A stretch of 64,000 bases of DNA from DASQHW01 sp038238245 (GTDB lineage: Bacteria; Actinomycetota; Acidimicrobiia; IMCC26256; PALSA-610). How positions within the stretch are numbered: position 1 is the stretch's first letter; the number at the start of each line of letters is the position of its first letter. Where the stretch lies: the NCBI GenBank assembly GCA_038238245.1, contig JBBRXX010000018.1:22411-86410 (forward strand), given 5' to 3'. Below are positions 9,244-17,921 of this stretch, one piece after another. The notes beneath the pieces were generated by a model. The model saw nothing but the letters and a program-made list of their open reading frames with translations. It was not told where the DNA came from and did not search any database. Both the position numbers and the translations under genes were made by a program.

Positions 9244-10443
9244 TCAATTGCGCGGCACCTGCGACCACGGCAGCTCGCGGTCCATGCGCGGCTCGCCCGG
9301 GAGGCCCAGGATGCGCTCCCCGAGGATGTTGCGCATGATCTCCGACGTGCCGCCTTCGATCGAATTGGCGCGTGCCCGCAGGAACATCTTGCGCGCGGAT
9401 CCGAGGGGCGCCTCGAGGCCCGCTTCCTCGGGCCGCTTGAAGGTGAAGTCGTAGTCGACGAGCCCCGCGGGACCGAGCAGATCGATGCAGAAGTCGTACG
9501 TCGACTTGTTCAGGTTCGCCAGCGCGAGCTTGGCGATCGATCCTTCGGGACCGGGGTTGCCCTTGCGTGCCGCCTCGGCCGCGCGCAGGTTCGTGTAACG
9601 CAGCACCTCGTTCTCGATCCAGAGCTGCGCGAGCCGGTCGCGGTGCACGGGATCCTGTTCGGCGCGCTTGTGCCAGAGATCGACGGCTTCTTGGATTGCG
9701 GTGGCGCGTCGTCCGCCGCCACTGCCCGTCGCGCCGCCGATCGTCGTACGTTCGTTCATGAGCGTCGTCATCGAGACGCGCCATCCGTCGCCGACGTCGC
9801 CGATGCGGTCGGCGTCCGCGATTCGGGCGTCCGTGAGATACACCTCGTTGAACTCCGCCTCTCCGGTGATCTGCCGCAGCGGGCGCACCTCGACGCCCGT
9901 CGCATGCATGTCGACCATGAAGTAGGTGAGACCCTTGTGCTTCGGGATGTCGGGGTTCGTGCGCGCGACGAGCATGCCGCGGTCTGCAAGGTGCGCGAGT
10001 GTGTTCCACACCTTCTGGCCGTTGACGACCCACTCGTCGCCGTCACGCACCGCTCGTGTGGCAAGGCCGGCAAGATCGGAACCGGCGCCCGGCTCGGAGA
10101 ACAGCTGGCACCAGATCTCCTCGCCGGTGAACATCGGGCGCAACGCGCGCTTGCGCAGCTCGTCGCTGCCGTGCGTCACGACCGTCGGCCCGGCGAGCGA
10201 CAGACCGAAGAAGAGCGTGCCGTGCGGTGACGGCACGCCCGCCTCCCGCAGTCGCCGGTCGACGTGCCGCTGCACACGCGGTTGCAGCCCGAGACCCCCG
10301 AACCCGTCGGGGAAGTGCACCCACGCCAGACCCAGGTCGTACTGCGCACCGCGGAACGTCGTTTGATCGGTGCTCTTCGGATCGTGCGCGCCGAGGAGGT
10401 CGTCGACGAGGGCGTCGACCCGGCTCAGGTCGTTGTCAGCCAT
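9244..10443 (-). CDS. Acyl-CoA dehydrogenase
   Basis: This 399-residue flavoprotein belongs to the acyl-CoA dehydrogenase family, which makes the alpha-beta double bond of acyl-CoA thioesters. Signature elements include QLFSEPGAGSDLAGLATRA (about residues 113-131) and the C-terminal RANSIEGGTSEIMRNILGER substrate/FAD region ending in LGLPGEPR. It is clearly paralogous to the gene at 44202, with closely similar runs throughout. The start ATG is preceded by TACGCT exactly 7 bases away with no Shine-Dalgarno sequence, so the transcript is probably leaderless. The upstream SDR gene is on the same strand. The usual catalytic glutamate cannot be assigned by eye. Confidence 0.9.
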   Translation of the reverse strand: MADNDLSRVDALVDDLLGAHDPKSTDQTTFRGAQYDLGLAWVHFPDGFGGLGLQPRVQRHVDRRLREAGVPSPHGTLFFGLSLAGPTVVTHGSDELRKRALRPMFTGEEIWCQLFSEPGAGSDLAGLATRAVRDGDEWVVNGQKVWNTLAHLADRGMLVARTNPDIPKHKGLTYFMVDMHATGVEVRPLRQITGEAEFNEVYLTDARIADADRIGDVGDGWRVSMTTLMNERTTIGGATGSGGGRRATAIQEAVDLWHKRAEQDPVHRDRLAQLWIENEVLRYTNLRAAEAARKGNPGPEGSIAKLALANLNKSTYDFCIDLLGPAGLVDYDFTFKRPEEAGLEAPLGSARKMFLRARANSIEGGTSEIMRNILGERILGLPGEPRMDRELPWSQVPRN

Positions 10444-10450
10444 ACCGCCC

Positions 10451-10456
10451 AGCGTA
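10451..10456 (-). promoter_or_regulatory. -10 element for the acyl-CoA dehydrogenase (leaderless)
   Basis: Read on the minus strand this is TACGCT, ending 7 bases before the ATG at 10443. No Shine-Dalgarno sequence intervenes. Confidence 0.55.
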
Positions 10457-10462
10457 GGGGGG

Positions 10463-11239
10463 TTACTTCGTGGTGGCGATCCCGCCGTCGACGGGGATCA
10501 CGGCGCCGGTGACGTACGCGCCCGCCCGACTGGCGAGATAGATCGCGACGCCGGCCATGTCGTCCGGGCGCCCGATACGACCCAGCGGCGACGTCCGCGC
10601 GATCGCGTCACCGAAGTTGCGCAAGGTCTCGGCCATCATCTTCGACTCGAACGGCCCGGGTGCGACGGCGTTCACCGTGATGTTGCGCGGGCCGAGCTGG
10701 CGTGCGAGGTGCCGCGTGAGCTGATGGATCGCGGCCTTGCTGGACGAGTACGCGTACGTCTCCAGCATCGGGACCTGGATCGCGTCGATCGAACCGATGT
10801 TGATGATCCGAGACGGATCGTCCGCGGTCGCGGCGGCTTCGAGCAGGGGGAGGACCGCCTGGGTGAGCAGGAACGGCGCCTTCACGTTGAGGTCCAGCAC
10901 CTTGTCGAACGCCGACGACGGATACTCGGCGAGCGGCGCGCCCCAGGTCGCGCCCGCGTTGTTGACGAGCACGTGAAGGCGATCCTCCCGGTTGCCCAGC
11001 TCGGCGGCGAGCCGCGCGACCTCGGCGTCGTCCGACAGGTCCGCGGGCAGGCTCAGGCACACGTCCGCCTTGCCGTTCGACAGCTCGGCGGCCACCTCGT
11101 CGCAGACCTCGGCCTTCCGGGACGAGATGTAGACCTTGGCGCCCGCCTCCACGAAGCCCCGGGCGATCATCAACCCGATCCCGCGGCTGCCCCCAGTGAC
11201 CAGCGCAGTCTTGCCACTGATGTCGAACAAATCGCCCAC
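10463..11239 (-). CDS. Short-chain dehydrogenase/reductase
   Basis: A 258-residue classical SDR. The cofactor motif TGGSRGIG is near residues 14-21, NNAG near residue 92, a catalytic serine in NIGSIDAI, and the YSSSK active-site pair (Tyr-x3-Lys) near residue 160. It ends IPVDGG as in the family. The start is the GTG at 11239 (VGDLFDISGKT), preceded by GAGGAGG; the open frame to 11434 would run into the sigma factor gene. SDRs beside acyl-CoA dehydrogenases often act in fatty acyl, steroid or terpene oxidation, but the substrate here is unknown. Confidence 0.88.
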   Translation of the reverse strand: MGDLFDISGKTALVTGGSRGIGLMIARGFVEAGAKVYISSRKAEVCDEVAAELSNGKADVCLSLPADLSDDAEVARLAAELGNREDRLHVLVNNAGATWGAPLAEYPSSAFDKVLDLNVKAPFLLTQAVLPLLEAAATADDPSRIINIGSIDAIQVPMLETYAYSSSKAAIHQLTRHLARQLGPRNITVNAVAPGPFESKMMAETLRNFGDAIARTSPLGRIGRPDDMAGVAIYLASRAGAYVTGAVIPVDGGIATTK

Positions 11240-11265
11240 GGCACCTCCTCGGAGAAAGTCGGGGG

Positions 11266-11271
11266 ATACTA
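11266..11271 (-). promoter_or_regulatory. -10 element upstream of the SDR gene
   Basis: Minus-strand TAGTAT lies 26 bases before the GTG start, leaving room for the GAGGAGG ribosome site. The matching -35 is not clear. Confidence 0.45.
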
Positions 11272-11357
11272 CGGGCCGGCGTGCGCCGAAAACTCGAAGA
11301 ACCCGTGATCCAGGTGCGGCGACCACGGCGAACACCACCAAAAGCCGGGGGAGAGTG

Positions 11358-11933
11358 ATGGCAGTCGCGGAAGGCACGGCATGGGAGCACGAAGTGAAGA
11401 GGCGCCTCGTCGCTCGTGACCACGCCGCGCTCACCGAGATCTACGACCAGTTCGGCTCGTACGTGTACGGCCTGGCGGCGCGGGTGATCGGCGACCGGCG
11501 GGCCGCCGAGGACGTCACCCAGGACGTCTTCTTGTCGATGTGGGAGCGGCCGGAGGCGTTCGAGCCCGACCGCGGAAGGTTGCGGACGTTCGTGGGGACG
11601 CTCGCGCACCGGCGCGCGATCGACTTCGTGCGCCGCGAGGAGGCCCGCCGCCGGCGTTCGGCGCGCGACGCGGCCGCCCTGCTCCCGATCCCCGACGTCG
11701 ACGAGCTCGCGATGGCGATCGTCACCGCCGAGCAGGTGCGGGCCGAGGTCGAGCGGTTGCCGGCGGAGCAGCGGGAGGCGATCGAGCTGGCGTACTTCGG
11801 CGGACGCACGTACCGGCAGGTCGCCGAGGAATTGGGGATCCCGGAGGGTACGGCCAAGTCGAGGATGCGGCTGGGGTTGCGTCGGATCGCCGACGCGTTG
11901 GGCGCGATTGGTGTGGAGCAAGCATGGACCTGA
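11358..11933 (+). CDS. ECF RNA polymerase sigma factor (SigK-like)
   Basis: The 191-residue protein has sigma region 2 (LTEIYDQFGSYVYGLAARVI through DVTQDVFLSMWERPEAFEP and the basic DNA-melting helix LAHRRAIDFVRREEARRRR) and region 4 (LPAEQREAIELAYFGGRTYR with the recognition helix IPEGTAKSRMRLGLRRI). The ATG at 11358 has a GGGGGAGA ribosome site, and an upstream extension would be antisense to the SDR gene. It overlaps the following anti-sigma gene by 10 bases. The order and the RskA-like partner resemble SigK/RskA pairs (ECF19). Target promoters are unknown. Confidence 0.92.
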   Translation: MAVAEGTAWEHEVKRRLVARDHAALTEIYDQFGSYVYGLAARVIGDRRAAEDVTQDVFLSMWERPEAFEPDRGRLRTFVGTLAHRRAIDFVRREEARRRRSARDAAALLPIPDVDELAMAIVTAEQVRAEVERLPAEQREAIELAYFGGRTYRQVAEELGIPEGTAKSRMRLGLRRIADALGAIGVEQAWT

Positions 11934-12916
11934 CGGCGAGACAGTTCGAAGACCTGATCGGGGCGTACGCGCTCGACGCGTGCGAACCCGACGAGGTCGC
12001 GGCCCTGGATGCGTACGTCGACGGCCACCCGGAGATCGCGGCCGAGGTGGAGCGCCTGCGCGAGGCGGCGGCGGCGCTCGGTGCGGCCGGTGCGGTACGA
12101 CCACCCGTCGGCCTGCGCGACCGCTTGCTCCACGTCGCGGGCGAGCGCGTGTCGGCGGTCAGCGCGCAAGAAGCCCTGCAAGCCGAGACCGACCGCTTCC
12201 ACGCGCTCCTCGCCACCCTCGCCGACGGCGACCTGGACGCGGTGACGCACAACGGCCTCTCCGTACGCGATCTCGTGTCCCACGTCGAGGCGATCGACCG
12301 CGCGTTCGTCGCGGAGACCGAGGCCGACCGCACCAGGTACCGGCTGATCGGGCCGGACGAGGTGGCGGAGATCACCGCCGAGACGCTGCCCGCGCACGCC
12401 GGCGAATCGTTCGCCGAGACCGTCACCCGGTTCCGCCGCACCCGCGCAGACCTCGGCGGCCTCGCCGACCGGGTCCCGCCGGAGAAGCGCGTTGCCGGAT
12501 ACGGGCGGGACGACTCGCTCGTGATCCGCGCCTTCGAGACCTGGACCCACCACGACGACATCCGCCAGGCACTGGGGCGCGACGAGACACTCCCGGCACC
12601 CGCGGTGATGCGGGCGATGGCGGAGCTGTCGGTTCGCTCGCTGCCGCTCGCCATGGCGGTGCGGGGCACGGGCCAGCCGCACCGCACCGCGCGGTTGGTG
12701 CTCACCGGCGCCGGCGGCGGCGAGTGGACGTTCGCGTGCGGGCCGGGCGAACCGGCGAGCGGTGCCGCCGACGTCGTGATCCGGGCGTCCGTGGTCGACT
12801 GGTGCCGGCGCTTCGCCGACCGGCTCGAGCCCGGGGCGGTGCCGATCGAGGTCGACGGCGACACCGCACTGGCAAAAGAGCTGGTCAGCGCCGCGAACGC
12901 ATTCGCCGGCCTCTAA
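11924..12916 (+). CDS. Anti-sigma factor fused to a mycothiol-dependent isomerase-like domain
   Basis: This 330-residue protein overlaps the sigma gene and has two parts. Residues 1-75 look like the RskA-type anti-sigma domain: LIGAYALDACEPDEVAALDA, a helical EVERLREAAAALG, then PPVGLRDRLL. The zinc motif H-x3-C-x2-C is absent, as in RskA. Residues 85-330 look like the mycothiol-dependent maleylpyruvate isomerase (DinB) family, with the metal triad intact: His120 in VRDLVSHVEA and Glu205-x3-His209 in FETWTHHDD. No transmembrane helix is visible, whereas RskA proteins normally have one. I infer a cytoplasmic anti-sigma factor that may sense a thiol or metal. Confidence 0.8.
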   Translation: MDLTARQFEDLIGAYALDACEPDEVAALDAYVDGHPEIAAEVERLREAAAALGAAGAVRPPVGLRDRLLHVAGERVSAVSAQEALQAETDRFHALLATLADGDLDAVTHNGLSVRDLVSHVEAIDRAFVAETEADRTRYRLIGPDEVAEITAETLPAHAGESFAETVTRFRRTRADLGGLADRVPPEKRVAGYGRDDSLVIRAFETWTHHDDIRQALGRDETLPAPAVMRAMAELSVRSLPLAMAVRGTGQPHRTARLVLTGAGGGEWTFACGPGEPASGAADVVIRASVVDWCRRFADRLEPGAVPIEVDGDTALAKELVSAANAFAGL

Positions 12917-13070
12917 GCAATCCGGCTATTCGGAATCGGTCGAAAATCGATCGCGGAACGGGCGCCAAAGAGTCGCTCAAGTTCTGGAGCCGACGTGCCG
13001 AGAAAGCCGGAGGCACGAGCCGGCGTCCTGCCGGGCCTTCCTGTGCAGCGTGCCGTCTCCCGCCCCGTTG

Positions 13071-13352
13071 TCAGGACGATTCGGTCGCACCGCCCGACGC
13101 CACATTGTTCGCGTCCTGCTGCTTTTCGAGCTCGGCGATCTCCGCGACCTTGGCGTCGATCTGCGCGACGGCGTCCGCCGGTGCCTCGTTGCGCTTCTGT
13201 GCGACGACCAGCGCGCCGATCTCTTCGCACAGGTCTTTGATCTTCTTCTGGAGGCGCGCGTCCTCGATCTTCTCCTTGCCGACGTTCGTCGCGTGCTTCG
13301 CTTGCTCGGTGGCCTTGGTCGCGGTCTCTTTCACCTTGTCGAGGAAACCCAT
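13071..13352 (-). CDS. Small charged coiled-coil protein
   Basis: A 93-residue protein with many Lys, Glu and Ala residues and heptad-like spacing (FLDKVKETATKATEQAKHAT, then KIEDARLQKKIKDLCEEIGA, later IDAKVAEIAELEKQQ). No signal peptide or membrane segment. The ATG at 13352 is preceded by AAAGGAGG with good spacing; the adjacent GTG at 13355 is too close to it. It follows lhr by 30 bases on the same strand. It resembles short actinobacterial coiled-coil proteins of unknown function. Confidence 0.7.
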   Translation of the reverse strand: MGFLDKVKETATKATEQAKHATNVGKEKIEDARLQKKIKDLCEEIGALVVAQKRNEAPADAVAQIDAKVAEIAELEKQQDANNVASGGATESS

Positions 13353-13382
13353 CACAACCCTCCTTTGGGGAACAGGGGCACG

Positions 13383-16300
13383 CTAGTCCCGGAGGGTCAG
13401 GCCCTTGTAGCCGTCGGCGAAGCCGGCCGCGCGCAACGCGCCGGCGTGACGCGAGGTGCGGGCAGGCTCGTCGTCGATGCGCTCGATCGTGAGCCGGGGC
13501 ACGCGTCCTTCTTTGTGCGCTTCCACGAGCGCTGCGGGCCATCGTTCGGCGTCGAGGTCGGCGTCGCCCTGGGTGTCGCCCTCGGCGAACGTGAGCAGGC
13601 TCTTGCCGCCCCGCTCCACATATGCGGCGCACGCACCATCGACCAGCACCACGAACGCGCCTGCCGCGCGGGCCGGACGCGAGCTGTGCTCGGGCCACGC
13701 CAGCGCGGCGCCGTAGGGCTGCGCGGGGTCGGTAGCAGCCAGCACCAGGACCCGGGCGGGTTCGTCGTCGTCCACGTGGCGATGCGCCCGCAACCGATCC
13801 ACCGCGCCCGGCATCGCGAACTGCGCGGCGCCGAGACCCGCCACGAACCATCCGCGGCGCGCCCGGCCTGCTTCCTCGAGCGCGCGAAGCACCGGATACA
13901 CCGCGGCGAACCCGCCGGCGACGCCCTCGGCACGCACGCCTTCGCGCGTCGCGACTCCGTGCCGTTCGAGCATCTGCAACGCGGTCGCGTGCGCGGCCTC
14001 CGTCGGCGACGGCTCGGGCTCGAGCAACGGCGTCACGAGCGACCACCGGCCGGCACCCGCGGGCGGCCCGAGGCGCGTGAGGCGGCCGGGATGCGGACGG
14101 CCGCGGCTCGACGGTCGTCGCGCGCCGGCGCGCCGGGGGACTCGCAGCGGGCCGAACGTGTCGTTGGTGACCTCACCCGCCCACACGAGATCCCATAGCG
14201 CCGTGAGCACCACCGCGTCGTCGGTGGTCTGCGCGGCCTGCACGAGATCGGGCCAGAAGCTCGCGCCCGCGCGCACCAACCGATCGCGAATCGCGTCGTG
14301 GATCTCGTCCGGCGCGAGGTCCGGCATTGCTTGCGGCGCAAGGAGTCGGACGCGGTCGCGGAAGAACAGCCGCACGCGGCCGTCGTCGGCCCCGAGTGGT
14401 CCGGCGCCGATCCAGACGATCTCGCCTGCCGCGCACAACTCGTCGAGCATTGCCGGGCGGTAACCGTCGATGCGCGCGGGGAGGATGTCGCGTTCCAACA
14501 CCGAGGCGGGCATCGCGACGCCCTGCAGCTGTTCGAGCGCCTCGACGAGCGCGTCGAGGCCCCGTCGCCCGCGGCCGACTCCCTGCCATGCGGGCAGGAA
14601 CCGCGCAAACGTTGCCGCATCGACCGGCTCGATCTCGTGACGGAGGGCGGCAAGCGAACGGCGACGCAGCGTGCGCAACACGCCGGCATCACACCACTCC
14701 CGCTCGACGCCCCCCGGGCGGAACTCACCGAGCACCACCCGGCCGTCGGCCTCGAGCCGCCCGAGCGCATCGCGCACGCGCTCGATCGAAACTTCGAGGC
14801 GGCGGTGCACGTCCTCGGCCGTGAACGGCACATGAGTACGCGCGTAGCGCGCCACGAGCTGGTCGAGTGGACGTTCGACCGGGTCGGTGAACGCCGCCGG
14901 CAGGCCTTGCGGAATCGCCCACCCGAGCGCGTCGCGCAACCGCGCCGCGTCCTCGGCCGCCGCGAGATGTCCCGCGATCTCGATGATCCTCCGTTCGGCG
15001 CGCATCTCCTGCAGCCATTGGGCGACGCGCGCTTCCGGATCGGAGACGGGTTGGGGGTCGGCCGACGCGCAACGCGCGCGTACCTCGTCGATCGTCAACG
15101 GTCCGAGGTCGACGAGCATGTCGTGGAGGTCGTCGGTGTTGCGCGCCTGGCGCGACGGCAGGAGGCGTTGCAGCTCCAGCTCGAGCTCGGCAAGGACCTC
15201 GGGGTCGAGCAGCTCGCGCAGCTCCTCGACCCCCATGAGGTCGCGCAGCAGGTCACGGTCCAGCGCGAGCGCAGCCGCGCGCCGCTCCGCGAGTGGCGCG
15301 TCACCCTCGTACATGTACGCCGCGATCCAGCCGAACAGCAGCGACTGCGCGAAGGGCGACGCGCGACGCGTTCCGACGGGCACGACGCGCAATTTCCGCG
15401 ACCGGATGTCGCCGAGCACCTCGCGCAATGCGGGAACGTCGAAGATGTCGCGTACGCACTCGCGCGTCGTCTCGAGGAGGATCGGGAACGACGGGTACCC
15501 GCTCGCGACTTCGAGCAGGTCGGCGGCTCGCTGGCGTTGCTGCCACAACGGCGTGCGCTCACCGGGGCGACGTCGGGGCAGCAACAACGCCCGGGCCGCG
15601 TTCTCGCGGAACTTCGACGCGAAGAGCGAGGTGCTCGGCAGCCGGCCGATCACCAGGTCGTCGACGTCGTCGGGCTCGGGCAGCAGCAGCTCGGTCGCGA
15701 CGTCGTCGATCGATTCCGGCAGGCGCAAGATGATGCCGTCGTCGCTCCACAGCACCTGAACCGGCAGGTCGTTGCGCTCCAGGCGCTCTTCGATGGCGAG
15801 TGCCCACGGCGCATGCACCCGGGAGCCGAACGGCGTGAGGATGCACACCCGCCAGTCGCCGATCTCGTCGGGGAACCGCTCGATGACGATCGTGCGGTCG
15901 TCGGGGACCGCGCCGGTGGCCTCGCCCTGCTCCGCGAGGTACTGCCGCAGGTTCGACGCGGCCCGGGCATCGAGGCCGGATGCGTGCAGACGCGCCTCGG
16001 CCTGATCGCCCGGCAGCGCGCGCAGCTCGCGCGACATCTTGCCGAGCGCGCGCCCCAGCTCCAGCGGACGGCCCGGGCGATCGCCTCTCCAGAACGGTGT
16101 CTTGGCGGGCTCACCGGGCGCGGGCGTGACCACCACGCGATCGACGGTGATCTCCTCGATGCGCCACGTCGACGCGCCGAGCACGAAACACTCGCCGACA
16201 CGGCTCTCGTACACCATCTCCTCGTCGAGCTCGCCGACGCGGACGCCATCGGGCAGGAACACGCCGAACAGGCCGCGGTCGGGAATCGTGCCGCCGCTTT

Positions 16301-17882
16301 GGACCGCGACGCGTTGCGCACCCTCGCGGGCACGGACGCGGCCTTGCACGCGGTCCCAGACGATGCGCGGCCGCAGGCCACTGAATCGATCGGAAGGGTA
16401 ACGACCCGCGAGCAGGTCCAGGGTTTCGCGGAACGCTTCCTCCGACAGGTCGGCGAAGTTCGCGCAACGGCGAACGAGCGCGTACAGGTCGTCGACATCC
16501 CATTCGTCGACGGCGCAGGCGGCAACAATGTGCTGCGCGAGCACGTCGAGCGGGTTGCGGGGATAGCGCATCTCCTCGACGAGTCCTTCGCGCATGCGCT
16601 GCACGACGACGGCGGCTTCGAGGAGATCGCCGCGGTACTTCGGGAAGATCTTGCCCGTGCTCGGTTCGCCGACCTGGTGGCCGGCGCGCCCGACGCGCTG
16701 GAGACCGCGTGCCACCGACCCCGGTGACTCGACGAGCACGACGAGGTCGACGGTACCCATGTCGATGCCCAGCTCGAGGCTCGACGTCGCGACGATCGCC
16801 TTGAGCCGGCCGGCCTTGAGCTCGGATTCCACCTGCACGCGTTGCTCGCGCGCGAGCGAGCCGTGGTGTGCGCGCACGAGCTCCTCACCGGCGAGGTCGT
16901 TGAGGTGGGCGGCGAGCCGCTCGGCCATGCGGCGCGCGTTGCAGAACACGATGGTCGTGCGGTGGGCGCGGATCAGCTCGAGGATGCGCGGGTGCACGTA
17001 CGGCCAGATGCTGGTGTTGGCCTCGGGATTGCCGAGCCCGAGCGCGTGCGCGGTCGCGCCGCCCGCCGCGCCGTGCACATGGCTCCCTCGCTGCGCCATC
17101 CCTGGCTCCGCTGCGTCCGCACGGTGAGCTCCCGGCTCGTTCATGTCGTCGACCGGGACGATCACCTCGACGTCGAGCGGCTTGCGCGAGCCCGCGTCGA
17201 CGATCGTGACCGGACGCGCACCGTGCTCGGTCTGGCCGCCGAGCAACCGTGCGATCTCGTCGAGGGGGCGCTGCGTCGCCGACAGCCCGATGCGTTGGGG
17301 CGGTGCATCGGAGATCTCGTCGAGCCGTTCCAGGGAGAGCATCAGGTGCGCACCGCGCTTCGTCGGCGCGAGCGCATGGATCTCGTCGACGATGACCGTC
17401 TGCACACCGCGCAACGTCTCACGGGCGCGTGACGTCAGCATCAGGTACAGGGATTCCGGCGTCGTGATCAGGATGTCGGGTGGATTGCGAACGAGCTGCT
17501 GGCGTTCCTTGCCGGACGTGTCACCAGTGCGCATCGCGACCGTCGGGGCGTCGAAGGTGGTGCCGAGCCGCTCCGCCGCGAGTGCGATGCCCGCGAGCGG
17601 CGCCCGGAGGTTCTTCTCGACGTCGAAGGCAAGCGCCCGCAGCGGTGAGACGTACAGCACGCGCGTCCGCCGGTCCTTCGCCGGGACCGGAGCGTTGCCC
17701 AACCGGTCGATCGCCCACATGAACGCGGCGAGCGTCTTGCCCGAGCCGGTGGGCGCGAGCAGCAACGTGTGGTCGCCGTGTGCGATCGCCGGCCACCCCT
17801 GCACCTGCGCGTCGGTCGGCGCGGCGAAGCTCGTCTCGAACCAGGCCCGGACGGATGCAGAGAAACGATCCAGGGGATGCAC
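13383..17882 (-). CDS. lhr: Large ATP-dependent helicase Lhr
   Basis: The 1499-residue protein is a superfamily 2 helicase of the Lhr type, which unwinds DNA or RNA:DNA hybrids in repair. Motifs in order: Walker A APTGSGKT (43-50), DEIH (166-169), SATQ (201-204), then the second RecA domain (TTIVFCNARRMAERLAAHL, ATSSLELGIDMG, QRVGRAGHQ), a winged-helix region, and the long C-terminal domain typical of long Lhr. The GTG at 17882 gives the family-like N terminus VHPLDRFSASVRAWF. Residues 253-269 are encoded by a copy of the 50-base dispersed repeat, in the linker before the second RecA domain, where the family varies in length. Confidence 0.95.
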   Translation of the reverse strand: MHPLDRFSASVRAWFETSFAAPTDAQVQGWPAIAHGDHTLLLAPTGSGKTLAAFMWAIDRLGNAPVPAKDRRTRVLYVSPLRALAFDVEKNLRAPLAGIALAAERLGTTFDAPTVAMRTGDTSGKERQQLVRNPPDILITTPESLYLMLTSRARETLRGVQTVIVDEIHALAPTKRGAHLMLSLERLDEISDAPPQRIGLSATQRPLDEIARLLGGQTEHGARPVTIVDAGSRKPLDVEVIVPVDDMNEPGAHRADAAEPGMAQRGSHVHGAAGGATAHALGLGNPEANTSIWPYVHPRILELIRAHRTTIVFCNARRMAERLAAHLNDLAGEELVRAHHGSLAREQRVQVESELKAGRLKAIVATSSLELGIDMGTVDLVVLVESPGSVARGLQRVGRAGHQVGEPSTGKIFPKYRGDLLEAAVVVQRMREGLVEEMRYPRNPLDVLAQHIVAACAVDEWDVDDLYALVRRCANFADLSEEAFRETLDLLAGRYPSDRFSGLRPRIVWDRVQGRVRAREGAQRVAVQSGGTIPDRGLFGVFLPDGVRVGELDEEMVYESRVGECFVLGASTWRIEEITVDRVVVTPAPGEPAKTPFWRGDRPGRPLELGRALGKMSRELRALPGDQAEARLHASGLDARAASNLRQYLAEQGEATGAVPDDRTIVIERFPDEIGDWRVCILTPFGSRVHAPWALAIEERLERNDLPVQVLWSDDGIILRLPESIDDVATELLLPEPDDVDDLVIGRLPSTSLFASKFRENAARALLLPRRRPGERTPLWQQRQRAADLLEVASGYPSFPILLETTRECVRDIFDVPALREVLGDIRSRKLRVVPVGTRRASPFAQSLLFGWIAAYMYEGDAPLAERRAAALALDRDLLRDLMGVEELRELLDPEVLAELELELQRLLPSRQARNTDDLHDMLVDLGPLTIDEVRARCASADPQPVSDPEARVAQWLQEMRAERRIIEIAGHLAAAEDAARLRDALGWAIPQGLPAAFTDPVERPLDQLVARYARTHVPFTAEDVHRRLEVSIERVRDALGRLEADGRVVLGEFRPGGVEREWCDAGVLRTLRRRSLAALRHEIEPVDAATFARFLPAWQGVGRGRRGLDALVEALEQLQGVAMPASVLERDILPARIDGYRPAMLDELCAAGEIVWIGAGPLGADDGRVRLFFRDRVRLLAPQAMPDLAPDEIHDAIRDRLVRAGASFWPDLVQAAQTTDDAVVLTALWDLVWAGEVTNDTFGPLRVPRRAGARRPSSRGRPHPGRLTRLGPPAGAGRWSLVTPLLEPEPSPTEAAHATALQMLERHGVATREGVRAEGVAGGFAAVYPVLRALEEAGRARRGWFVAGLGAAQFAMPGAVDRLRAHRHVDDDEPARVLVLAATDPAQPYGAALAWPEHSSRPARAAGAFVVLVDGACAAYVERGGKSLLTFAEGDTQGDADLDAERWPAALVEAHKEGRVPRLTIERIDDEPARTSRHAGALRAAGFADGYKGLTLRD
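17076..17125 (+). repeat. Dispersed 50-base repeat, copy 1 (inside lhr)
   Basis: Starts CACATGGCTCCCTCGCTGCG and ends GCTGCGTCCGCACGGT on the plus strand. It differs at two positions from copy 2 (30666-30715, opposite orientation). It is read in frame on the minus strand as part of Lhr, adding about 17 residues (HRADAAEPGMAQRGSHV). It contains two direct half-units, each TGGCTCC followed by GCTGCG. Confidence 0.9.
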
Positions 17883-17921
17883 GCTTCGACCACGGTACCC
17901 GTCAGCTGTGACACTTCGGTC

